A DNA stretch of 64,000 nt, taken from assembly GCF_035609205.1 (NCBI RefSeq), contig NZ_CP141184.1, positions 2,632,501 to 2,696,500 on the forward strand, written 5' to 3'. Below are positions 34,569 through 42,747 of the stretch, piece by piece (the first letter of the stretch is position 1; every line of letters starts with the position of its first letter). The notes under the pieces were generated by a model that was given only the letters and a program-made list of their open reading frames with translations, searched no databases and had not been told where the DNA came from. The stretch comes from Hymenobacter sp. GOD-10R. Its GTDB lineage: Bacteria; Bacteroidota; Bacteroidia; Cytophagales; Hymenobacteraceae. A program made the position numbers and the translations under genes.

Positions 34569-35486
34569 ATGCTAGATCTAATCATCGATGCTCGCCCCGC
34601 CGACCTAGGTAACGGATTCGGTGTCCGCCGCATTCTGCCCTACCGCCTAAAGCGGATGCTAGGTCCGTTCATCTTTCTCGATCATGCTGGTCCGGTAAAC
34701 GTGGCGCCCGAGCAGCTGCCAGCCCTCGACGTGCTGCCGCACCCACACATCGGTCTTTCCACGGTCAGCTACTTGTTCGGCGGGCAAGTGATGCACCGCG
34801 ACAGTTTGGGCGTCGAGCAAGTGATTCGGCCGGGCGAGGTGAACTGGATGACGGCTGGCAGCGGCATTGCCCATTCCGAGCGGTTCGAAGATCCGGCGTC
34901 CCTAGCTGGTGGGGCTCTTGAAATGGTACAGAGCTGGGTCGCGCTGCCCGAAGCCGACGAGGAAAATGCGCCGAGCTTCACCAACTACCAGCCGCACGCG
35001 CTGCCCATCTTCACCGACGCGGGCGTGTGGATGCGCCTGATTGCCGGCGACGCTTTCGGCTTGCGCAATGAAGTGAAAACGCACTCCCCGCTTTTCTACC
35101 TGCACGTAGTACTGCAAGCCGGTGCCCGCTTTGGCCTCCCGCGTGGCTACCCCGAGCGCGGCGCTTACGTAGCCAAAGGCAGCGTAGAGGTGAACGGCCG
35201 AACCTACACCGCTGGGCAGCTGCTCGTGTTCACGGCGGGCATTGATCCGGTGCTGGTAGCCCGGGAAGCTAGCACGCTGATGCTGCTAGGAGGGGAGCCG
35301 CTGGGCGAGCGGTACATCTGGTGGAACTTTGTGTCGTCGCGGAAGGAGCGAATCGAGCAGGCAAAAGCCGATTGGCAGGCCGGCCGCATTGCCCTCCCAC
35401 CCACCGACAACGCCGAATTTGTTCCGCTGCCCGTCGACCGTTCGAGGCCGGCGTCTTCTTCGCCGCCACCTCAGCCTCTATCTTAA
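34569..35486 (+). CDS. pirin family protein
   Basis: A 305-residue bicupin from the ATG at 34569 (MLDLIIDARPADLGNGFGVR). The N-terminal cupin has the metal-binding His set in HPHIGLSTVSYLFGGQVMHR and GIAHSER, and the C-terminal cupin carries RGAYVAKGSVEVNGRTY and MLLGGEPLGERYIWWNFVSS. Pirins are cytoplasmic iron proteins, some with quercetinase activity and others acting as redox-dependent regulators; the role here is not evident. The C-terminus ends in a Pro/Ser-rich tail. It is convergent with the sigma factor gene with a 30-base gap. Confidence 0.93.
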   Translation: MLDLIIDARPADLGNGFGVRRILPYRLKRMLGPFIFLDHAGPVNVAPEQLPALDVLPHPHIGLSTVSYLFGGQVMHRDSLGVEQVIRPGEVNWMTAGSGIAHSERFEDPASLAGGALEMVQSWVALPEADEENAPSFTNYQPHALPIFTDAGVWMRLIAGDAFGLRNEVKTHSPLFYLHVVLQAGARFGLPRGYPERGAYVAKGSVEVNGRTYTAGQLLVFTAGIDPVLVAREASTLMLLGGEPLGERYIWWNFVSSRKERIEQAKADWQAGRIALPPTDNAEFVPLPVDRSRPASSSPPPQPLS

Positions 35487-35516
35487 TCTTAACACCTGTT
35501 GCCGGGCACTAATCCT

Positions 35517-36107
35517 TTATTCTACAGCTGATAATAAGGCGAGTAGTAAGATTAACGATATGCCGTGAGCCCGGAAGTAAATACGCAGAAACTTCAAGGC
35601 ATGGGTCATCTGGGTTTCGACGCTTTTCACGGAGATGTTCAGTTCCTGAGCAATGTTAGCGTAAGACAGGCCTCTTTGCCGGCTTAGCGTGAAGATCTCC
35701 CGGCGCCTAGGGGGCAATTGTGCGAGTGCCGCCTGGTATAGTTGCTCCAGCTCATGAAACTCAGCTTGGCTGCTCAAGATGTTCTCTTCTACCAGAATCT
35801 CCTCGTGACAATCTTCGAAAACCCAGTACTGCTGTCGCCGAAGTTGTTTGAGAATGGCGTGGTAGGCAGACGTGTAGAGGTAGGTTTTGAAGATAACATC
35901 ATCGGTCAACTCGTGCCGCTTTTCCCACAGCTTTAGAAAGCAGTCCTGCACTACTTCTTCTGCGTCGGCGGCAGACTTCAGGTGACTAGTAGCAAACCGA
36001 CATAGTCCGGGCGCAAATTGATAGAAAAGCATGTCGAATGCCTGGCTATCATCTGCCCGCAATTGGGTCAAGCAAACGTAATCGGAAAACGCGCGCGCAG
36101 CTTTCAA
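35517..36107 (-). CDS. ECF-type RNA polymerase sigma factor (FecI-like)
   Basis: A 196-residue sigma factor. Sigma-2 is at about residues 20-90 (AFDMLFYQFAPGLCRFATSH; DAEEVVQDCFLKLWEKRHEL) and sigma-4 at about 120-175 (LPPRRREIFTLSRQRGLSYA; NISVKSVETQMTHALKFLRI). The frame has no ATG near the expected start; TTG at 36107 is the best start. The last 19 residues are strongly hydrophobic (ISLILLLALLSAV), as in many Bacteroidota relatives. It diverges from the FecR gene and pairs with it: the anti-sigma releases it when the STN-type SusC senses its substrate. Confidence 0.9.
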   Translation of the reverse strand: MKAARAFSDYVCLTQLRADDSQAFDMLFYQFAPGLCRFATSHLKSAADAEEVVQDCFLKLWEKRHELTDDVIFKTYLYTSAYHAILKQLRRQQYWVFEDCHEEILVEENILSSQAEFHELEQLYQAALAQLPPRRREIFTLSRQRGLSYANIAQELNISVKSVETQMTHALKFLRIYFRAHGISLILLLALLSAVE

Positions 36108-36463
36108 CAGCAGGGTGGATGATATGTAGTAAATTAGAAGGCTTTAAATATACAAGATCATTTGCCATTTGCTACAACTAGCAAAGTACAGATAAACAGG
36201 GCTTAAGCTATATAGAAGCCCTATGGGCAAGTACCTCACTGAGCTGATTGTGCAAACGTTACACTACGATCAACTCCTTCAACCCATAGGTTGTCAGATT
36301 AGTTACTGCGACATGCTAGGTTTTTCTTCCGAGCGAGTTAGGAGCTATTAGTTTATCTGCTCACCAAGCCCCTTACTACTTTTTAAATTTTTTTGCTGCT
36401 CGCTTCAGGGTAGCGGCAAGTTCGTGGACTTTACTACAGAAGGCGCCTCAAGCGTTTGCGGAA
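36108..36463. promoter_or_regulatory. divergent control region between sigma and fecR genes
   Basis: A 356-base A+T-rich gap. A 7-bp stem (AGGGCTT with AAGCCCT) lies at 36198-36222, a partial LacI-like site (GCAAACGTTACA, 9 of 12) at 36252-36263, and CGTTTGCGG just before the fecR start. The promoters are not clear to me. Confidence 0.4.
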
Positions 36464-37477
36464 ATGATGGAAATTAATTTTGAATCTTATTTGCGTTACG
36501 TACGTGGCGAAGCATCATTGGAAGAAGCAAAGGCAGTACGTGCATGGTTGACACAGCCTGCCAACGAGCTAGTAGCGCAGTACTGGATGAGTACCTACGC
36601 GAGCATGGCGGAATCTGAGGCAGAGCGACTCGGTCAGACCCATGACTATGATAGTATGTTGGCCGACTTGCGCACTCGCATTGGTTTGGACGTGCTTTCG
36701 CCAGAATCGGACATACCTGCTGCTGGTAGAAGGTGGTACCGGTGGGCCGCAGCAGCTGTCCTGACCATGGGCATGGCTGGCGCGGGTAGCTGGTGGCTCT
36801 ACCAGCAACACCAGGTGACACGATTGCCTGTGCAATACAGCACCGACTACGCGCAAACTCGCCTCGTGCATTTGCCTGATGGTTCAAATGTGACGCTGAA
36901 TGCCCACTCGACTTTACGTTATACCGGCGACTGGAGCGGCAAAGCCCAACGGGAGGTATGGCTTGATGGAGAAGCCTACTTTGCGGTTAAGCATCTGCCT
37001 ACGCATCAACGCTTTGTGGTGCACACTACTGCTGGCTTCAAGGTAGAAGTACTGGGCACCAAATTTACCGTGTATCGGCGGCAAGAGCAGGCGCGAGTCG
37101 TGTTGCTGTCGGGCAAAGTACGGGTAGCTTTCGCCGATAGCAGCAAGCGCAAACCCGTCATTTTGAAGCCCGGCGAACTACTCCAAACCTCTGATAAGCA
37201 GCCGCAGCAATTGCTGCACAAAGCCGTGCAAACAGATGCCTACGCTGCTTGGCGGAATGATAAAATGGTCTTCAATAAGACGCCGCTCGCCGAGCTCGTC
37301 TTGCGTCTGCGCGACACCTACGGGGTGAAAGTGACTGTGAAAAATCCCGAGTTAAACGAGCGCAAACTCACGGGGACCATCCCGCTCAGTGACCTAGACC
37401 TGCTCTGCGAAACCTTAGAGGAAACCTTCCATCTACAGGCTGAGCATCACCAGAACAGTATCGTCTTATCTAACTAA
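36464..37477 (+). CDS. FecR-family anti-sigma factor
   Basis: A 337-residue single-pass inner-membrane protein: an N-terminal cytoplasmic anti-sigma part (about 1-85), a transmembrane helix (about 92-113, YRWAAAAVLTMGMAGAGSWW), a FecR domain (about 121-218; STDYAQTRLVHLPDGSNVTL, EVWLDGEAYFAVKH, FKVEVLGTKFTVY) and a C-terminal DUF4974 domain (about 260-335). It holds the ECF sigma factor inactive and passes the signal from the STN domain of the outer-membrane transporter. It lies 22 bases before susC and diverges from the sigma gene. Either of two adjacent Met codons could be the start. Confidence 0.93.
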   Translation: MMEINFESYLRYVRGEASLEEAKAVRAWLTQPANELVAQYWMSTYASMAESEAERLGQTHDYDSMLADLRTRIGLDVLSPESDIPAAGRRWYRWAAAAVLTMGMAGAGSWWLYQQHQVTRLPVQYSTDYAQTRLVHLPDGSNVTLNAHSTLRYTGDWSGKAQREVWLDGEAYFAVKHLPTHQRFVVHTTAGFKVEVLGTKFTVYRRQEQARVVLLSGKVRVAFADSSKRKPVILKPGELLQTSDKQPQQLLHKAVQTDAYAAWRNDKMVFNKTPLAELVLRLRDTYGVKVTVKNPELNERKLTGTIPLSDLDLLCETLEETFHLQAEHHQNSIVLSN

Positions 37478-37499
37478 CACCTTATCCCACCTCTTTCTC

Positions 37500-40400
37500 A
37501 TGAATTTACCTCGTACCCGAACAAACAAATATCTGTTTTGCTCCGCCTGCGTTGCGACCGGTATGTTGCTGTTAGATGCATCTGGCTCTGCCGTCGTGGC
37601 ACAAGTCCTAGCTTCTGCACGGCAGCAGGCACCCTCGCACGCCAACTCGCTGACCCAGGCGGTACCTCTTTCTCGGTTGCTCCGGCAATGGGAAAAGCAG
37701 TACAAGAGCACTATTGCCTACGACAGTGATGTTGTCGAAGACAAACGCGTGTTTCCTCAGGAGGGACCCGAAAAGTTGGAGGACAAGCTACAAGCGGTGC
37801 TGGCCCAAGCGGACTTGCAGTTCAAGCAACTGCGTGCCAACTATTATGTAATCAGCAAGATTCCCTTAGCTAATACTGCTCCCGCAAACGTTTCCGGTAG
37901 GCAAGATGTAACGATTGCGGGTCGAGTAGTAGACGCGAAAGGTGCAGGCTTGCCTGGCGTGACGGTCGTGGTGAAAGGGACTTCAATCGGCGCGGGCTCT
38001 GGCCCCGACGGCAGCTTTACCCTACAAGCACCCGAGAATAGCGTACTCGTATTCAGCTTCGTCGGCTTCACGCGCAAAGAAGTACCCGTAACAGGCGCCA
38101 CCAGCAACCTGACCGTGACGCTAGCCGAAGACACGCAGGCCCTGAACGAAGTAGTGGTAATTGGCTACGGCACCGCCCGCAAAAGTGACCTGACTGGCGC
38201 TGTAGCCTCGGTTACCAGCGCGCAGCTCACGCAAGTAGCTACCTCCGACCCTGTACAGGCGCTGCAAGGCCGCGTAGCCGGCGTAGAAGTGACTTCTAAC
38301 AGCGGCCAGCCAGGCTCGGGCACCCGCATTCGGGTGCGGGGCGTAGGCACTATTAATAACAGTGACCCGCTGTACGTAGTGGACGGCGTCCAAACCAGCG
38401 ACATCGGCTTTTTGCTGCCCGCCGATATCGAGTCAACCGAGATTTTGAAAGATGCTTCGGCCACGGCCATCTACGGCTCGCGCGGGGCCAACGGCGTGGT
38501 ACTTATCACCACTAAGCACGGCAAGGCGGGTGCCACGCAGTTCAACTTTTCTGGCTACACTGGCTTTCAACAAATCCGGAACACGCTACCCCTCACCAAC
38601 GCCGCCCAGTACTCGACGCTCGTGACAGAGGCCTTCACCAACGCCGGGAAGTCGCTGCCCGATTACGGTCCGCGGTTGCAAGAGGCCATTGCTACTAATG
38701 CTGAAGGCATTGATTACCAAGATTTGGTAACCCAGAAGGGCTTGATTACCAACTACAGTTTATCGGCCTCGGGTGGCTCCGAGCAAAACCGCTACTTAGT
38801 GAGCGGCAGCTACTTTCAGCAAGACGGCATTATCAAGAACTCGGGCTTCAAGAAGTTCGTGATTCGGGTGAACGACGACGTGGTGCTCACCAAGCGCATC
38901 AAGGCGGGCGTGGCGGCTACGTTTACCAACAACAACCAGACGGGCAGCGGCAATGGCCAGGGGGGCTCGCAGCCCTACACGATACTGCAATATGCGCAGC
39001 AAGTAAACCCGGTTCTCAACCCGTTCGGCCCCAACGGAACTTACAACGACGACGTTATCACGCGCAACGCGCTGAACGTGCCGCGCCTCCTTGACGAGCA
39101 GAAGTACAACAAGATTCAGAACAACAACCTGTTCACCAGCAGCTACGTCGATGTTTCGCTGTTTAAGGGTTTGTCGTTCCGCTCTACGTTCGGCATCAAC
39201 TACTTCAACAACCACCCCAAAACATACCAGCCGCAGTACTACATCGGCCCGGTAGACCAGCGGGCCCAGAGCGCGCTCATCGAAACGCGCAACGAAAGCG
39301 TGAGCTGGGTGTGGTCGAACTACTTCAACTACAACAAAACGTTCGCTGATAACAGTAACCTCTCCTTTACCCTAGGCCAGGAGGCGCAACGCGGCTACGG
39401 CAATGGCATTTCCATCACGGCCTTCAATGTGCCACTCGATGCTTCGCTGCAATACGCTTCAGCCTCGCGCAGCACCGGCAATGTGGTGCGCAGCAGCCAG
39501 TATGATGGTAGCTTGTCCTCTTACTTCGGTCGGGCTAACTACAACTTCCGCGACCGTTACCTCCTGACGGGTACGTTGCGCTTCGACCAGACGTCGAAGT
39601 TCCTCGGGCCAGTGCGCACAGGCACGTTCCCGTCGGTGGGTGCGGCCTGGAACATTTCCAATGAGCAGTTCCTCAAGGATGTAAGCTACTTGTCAGTGTT
39701 GAAATTACGCACTAGCTACGGCGAGGTAGGCAACCAGAACGCTGCCCCTAACTATGGCTACGCTTCAGTAGCGCGCAACAACCAGACCTACTCCTTCAAC
39801 GGAGTGGCCGCTCCCGGCTTGGCCATCAGCCAGCTTAACAATCCGGACCTGAAGTGGGAAACGGCTATTACCACCGACGTGGGCCTCGATGCAGAGTTTT
39901 TTAATAGCAAGCTGACGCTTACGGCCGACTATTTTGAGCGCCGCACCAAGGACATGATTGCCTTGTCGCCGGTACCCGACTATGTGGGGCAGGCTCCTGC
40001 TCCTGCCAACGTAGGTTCTCTGCGCAACCGTGGCCTAGAGCTGGCTCTGAGCTACCGTAATACTGTTGGCAAGCTGCAGTACAACGTAGGGGTTAACTTC
40101 ACTAAAATCAACAACGTAGTAACCAGCCTAGGGGGCGGTAATGCCATTGCTGCTGGCAATGTGCTCCCGCAAATCGGCAATACTACCCTCACCGACGTAG
40201 GCCGCGAGATAGCCTTCTACTACGGCTTGAAAGCCCAGGGCGTGTTTCACAATCAGGGCGAAATTGATGCGTATAAAAATGCCGCTGGTGGGTTGGTGCA
40301 GCCCGGGGCCAAGCCCGGCGATGTACGCTACCAGGACACGAACGGCGACGGCACCATCACGGCTTCCGACAACACGTACTTAGGCAGCGGCACGCCCAAT

Positions 40401-40913
40401 TTTACCTACGGTGCCTCGCTGAACCTGAACTACTTGGGCTTCGACTTCCGGATGTTGCTCTACGGCGTGCAGGGCGCCGAAGTCATCAACGGCGGGGCCT
40501 TCAACCTGTCGAAATCCGCCGATTTTGTGGGTGTATGGAGCAACTTCTACGCCAACCGCATGGACCGCTGGACGCCCAACAACCCCAACAGTAACCAGCC
40601 CCGCGTGACCTCGACCGACACTAACGGCAACGACCGCTTTAGCAGCCGCTACGTGGAGGACGCGAGCTACCTACGCGCCCGCAACATGGAGCTAGGTTAC
40701 ACGCTGCCCAAGGCATTGCTAGACAAGGTTCAGGTGAAAGGTGCCCGGGTGTTTGCCTCGGTTGATAACGTGTTCACCATCACCAAGTACACGGGCTACG
40801 ACCCTGAAATATCGACCGTAGCTAACTACAACAACCCCCTGTCGTACGGCGTGGACTACGGCAACTACCCGCAGGCGCGCACTTACCGCTTGGGCTTCAA
40901 CGTGCAGTTTTAA
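37500..40913 (+). CDS. SusC-like TonB-dependent transducer with STN domain
   Basis: A 1137-residue outer-membrane protein with a signal peptide, an STN signalling domain (about 56-118; LSRLLRQWEKQYKSTIAYDS, LQFKQLRANYYVISK), a carboxypeptidase-D-like domain (about 137-215, VTIAGRVVDAKGAGLPGVTV), the NEVVVIGYGTARKSDLTGAV TonB-box region, a plug (about 225-335; DPLYVVDGVQTSD, DASATAIYGSRGANGVVLIT) and a barrel ending in FNVQF. The STN domain links transport to the FecR/sigma pair upstream, which the other two SusC proteins in the window lack. The substrate is inferred to be a galactoside because the GH35 gene lies next door. Confidence 0.96.
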   Translation: MNLPRTRTNKYLFCSACVATGMLLLDASGSAVVAQVLASARQQAPSHANSLTQAVPLSRLLRQWEKQYKSTIAYDSDVVEDKRVFPQEGPEKLEDKLQAVLAQADLQFKQLRANYYVISKIPLANTAPANVSGRQDVTIAGRVVDAKGAGLPGVTVVVKGTSIGAGSGPDGSFTLQAPENSVLVFSFVGFTRKEVPVTGATSNLTVTLAEDTQALNEVVVIGYGTARKSDLTGAVASVTSAQLTQVATSDPVQALQGRVAGVEVTSNSGQPGSGTRIRVRGVGTINNSDPLYVVDGVQTSDIGFLLPADIESTEILKDASATAIYGSRGANGVVLITTKHGKAGATQFNFSGYTGFQQIRNTLPLTNAAQYSTLVTEAFTNAGKSLPDYGPRLQEAIATNAEGIDYQDLVTQKGLITNYSLSASGGSEQNRYLVSGSYFQQDGIIKNSGFKKFVIRVNDDVVLTKRIKAGVAATFTNNNQTGSGNGQGGSQPYTILQYAQQVNPVLNPFGPNGTYNDDVITRNALNVPRLLDEQKYNKIQNNNLFTSSYVDVSLFKGLSFRSTFGINYFNNHPKTYQPQYYIGPVDQRAQSALIETRNESVSWVWSNYFNYNKTFADNSNLSFTLGQEAQRGYGNGISITAFNVPLDASLQYASASRSTGNVVRSSQYDGSLSSYFGRANYNFRDRYLLTGTLRFDQTSKFLGPVRTGTFPSVGAAWNISNEQFLKDVSYLSVLKLRTSYGEVGNQNAAPNYGYASVARNNQTYSFNGVAAPGLAISQLNNPDLKWETAITTDVGLDAEFFNSKLTLTADYFERRTKDMIALSPVPDYVGQAPAPANVGSLRNRGLELALSYRNTVGKLQYNVGVNFTKINNVVTSLGGGNAIAAGNVLPQIGNTTLTDVGREIAFYYGLKAQGVFHNQGEIDAYKNAAGGLVQPGAKPGDVRYQDTNGDGTITASDNTYLGSGTPNFTYGASLNLNYLGFDFRMLLYGVQGAEVINGGAFNLSKSADFVGVWSNFYANRMDRWTPNNPNSNQPRVTSTDTNGNDRFSSRYVEDASYLRARNMELGYTLPKALLDKVQVKGARVFASVDNVFTITKYTGYDPEISTVANYNNPLSYGVDYGNYPQARTYRLGFNVQF

Positions 40914-40937
40914 TCAGTTATTTCCTTCTCACTTTAT

Positions 40938-42551
40938 ATGAAACCCACTCGCGCCGCCATATTGCTCGGCCTGCTGCTAACTACTGCTCTTGCTCCGGGC
41001 TGCAAAGACTTTTTGGACAAAGATCCCCTAGGTACCACTACCCAGGATAATCTCTTCAAAGACCCCACTAATGCCGTACAGGCCATCAACGCCGTGTACG
41101 ACGTAACCGCCTGGGACCAAGGCCCCAAGTGGGGTGACCCGAGCGGCCAGTACGTAGCCCAAACTTACGAATGGATGTTTGGGGACTTGATGACCGATGA
41201 TTCCGAAAAAGGAGGCAGCTCGGCCAGCGACTTTCTGCCTCTCATCGAGCTCAAAACCTGGAATATTCCGCCGTCCAACCAGACCGTTACCACGCTGTGG
41301 GTACACAGCTTTACGGGTATTGCACGCGCTAATACGGTGATTAACAACATCGACGCGGGCACCATCGACGCGGGGTTGAAAGCGCGCTTGAAGGGCGAAG
41401 CCTTGTTTCTGCGGGCGTACTTCTACTTTAACTTGGTGAAAGGCTTCGGCGGCGTGCCGCTATTTGAGAAAAGCGTGGCACCCTCCGAGGTGTCCAACGT
41501 AAAACGCGCTACCATTGCCGAGACCTACGCTTTCATCGAGAATGACCTGAAGGCCGCTGCTGCCCTGCTGCCCGAAAAGAGCGCCTACGCTGGCGCCGAC
41601 CTAGGCCGGGCCACCAAGGGCGCCGCCAACGGCTACCTGGCCCGCGCCATCATGTACCAGTTGGGCACCGTGAATGGGAACAACCACACTTGGCAGGAAG
41701 TGTACGACATCACGAGCACCATTATCTCGTCGGGTCAGTATAGCCTGCTGCCCAATTACGCGGCCATTCACCAGGAGATTGGCGAGAATAGCAGCGAGTC
41801 GCTGTTCGAGATTCAGTTTGCGACCTCCAACGACGGCTACGGCCCTATCTCGGTAGGTACGACGAACAATATCTTTCAGAATAATCGCAAGACGTTTGGC
41901 TACGGCTTTAATAACCCCACGCAGAGTTTGGTGGACGAGTTTGAGCCTAATGACCCGCGCAAGGAAGTTACGATTATCAAGAACAACGACATTGTGCTAG
42001 GTATTCTCAACCCCGTTGATATCACGCAGAATGCTACTGGCTACTTCAACCGCAAGGCGGCCATTATCGCCCCCAACGCCCCGGAATCTGGCCCGCAGAA
42101 CATCCGCAAAATTCGCTACGCCGACATCTTGCTGATGAAAGCTGAAGCCGCCGCGCAACTCAACAAGCCTGCGGAGGCAGTGGCGCTGGTGAACCAGGTG
42201 CGTGCCCGCGCCCGTATGTCGACCCGCCCGCCGGGCACTACGTTGGGCTCACTGGCTTACGAACCCGCCAACGTCCCAGCCGGCACCCTCCCCAACCTAG
42301 CGCCTGGCCTTTCGGGCAGTGCCCTGCTCAACGCCATCTGGCACGAGCGTCGGGTCGAGTTTGGCGAAGAATCGCTACGTTTCTGGGACCTGGTTCGCAC
42401 GGGCCGCTACCTGAACACTCTGCCAGCTGATGTACGGGCTCGGGCTGCATCGCACGTTGCGACCGAAACATCGGTAAACCCAATGCCCCTGCTACCTATC
42501 TCGCTGAACGACGCTCAGAGTTGGAAACTACCTCAGAACCCTGGCTATTAG
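40938..42551 (+). CDS. SusD/RagB-like outer-membrane glycan-binding lipoprotein (sigma-controlled locus)
   Basis: A 537-residue lipoprotein with a signal ending LTTALAPGC (Cys about residue 22) then KDFLDKDPLGTTTQDNLFKD, a motif common at SusD N-termini. The SusD fold shows GEALFLRAYFYFNLVKGFGG in the first half and RYADILLMKAEAAAQLNKPA, IWHERRVEFGEESLRFWDLV and the ending PQNPGY in the second. It is the lid of the adjacent STN-SusC and lies 24 bases downstream of it. A terminator follows. Confidence 0.96.
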   Translation: MKPTRAAILLGLLLTTALAPGCKDFLDKDPLGTTTQDNLFKDPTNAVQAINAVYDVTAWDQGPKWGDPSGQYVAQTYEWMFGDLMTDDSEKGGSSASDFLPLIELKTWNIPPSNQTVTTLWVHSFTGIARANTVINNIDAGTIDAGLKARLKGEALFLRAYFYFNLVKGFGGVPLFEKSVAPSEVSNVKRATIAETYAFIENDLKAAAALLPEKSAYAGADLGRATKGAANGYLARAIMYQLGTVNGNNHTWQEVYDITSTIISSGQYSLLPNYAAIHQEIGENSSESLFEIQFATSNDGYGPISVGTTNNIFQNNRKTFGYGFNNPTQSLVDEFEPNDPRKEVTIIKNNDIVLGILNPVDITQNATGYFNRKAAIIAPNAPESGPQNIRKIRYADILLMKAEAAAQLNKPAEAVALVNQVRARARMSTRPPGTTLGSLAYEPANVPAGTLPNLAPGLSGSALLNAIWHERRVEFGEESLRFWDLVRTGRYLNTLPADVRARAASHVATETSVNPMPLLPISLNDAQSWKLPQNPGY

Positions 42552-42619
42552 TAGCTAACAAATGGACGCACTTAACAGCTTACGCGTCGATTAATAGCCA
42601 ACTAGTATTTTAAGCTAAC

Positions 42620-42655
42620 GCCCTGCTTTACCACGTGTAAAGCAGGGCTTTTTGT
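42620..42655 (+). terminator. Rho-independent terminator after susD
   Basis: A perfect 12-bp stem (GCCCTGCTTTAC and its complement) with a 5-base loop, followed by a T run, 68 bases past the stop. Confidence 0.8.
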
Positions 42656-42708
42656 TTGGTCGCTAGAAAAATACAACGTGTGCACCGCTCAGGTGGCAGC
42701 CCTAGGTA

Positions 42709-42747
42709 GCACGTTAGCGTGAGCAGTGAAGCCTCATGCTAACGTGC
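42709..42747 (-). terminator. hairpin overlapping the 3' end of the GH35 gene
   Basis: Arms 42709-42723 (GCACGTTAGCGTGAG) and 42733-42747 pair with one mismatch. The right arm contains the last codons and the stop of the GH35 gene. It probably terminates the minus-strand transcript, although no clear T tract follows. Confidence 0.5.

Noticed and set aside
36252..36263. GCAAACGTTACA upstream of fecR as a LacI-type operator
   Set aside because: Only 9 of 12 bases match and the dyad symmetry is lost outside AACGTT, so it is mentioned only as a weak likeness.
37884..37895. GCAAACGTTTCC, an 11 of 12 match to the operator motif, inside the STN-SusC gene
   Set aside because: It lies within coding sequence (A-N-V-S-G) with no second site and is probably chance.
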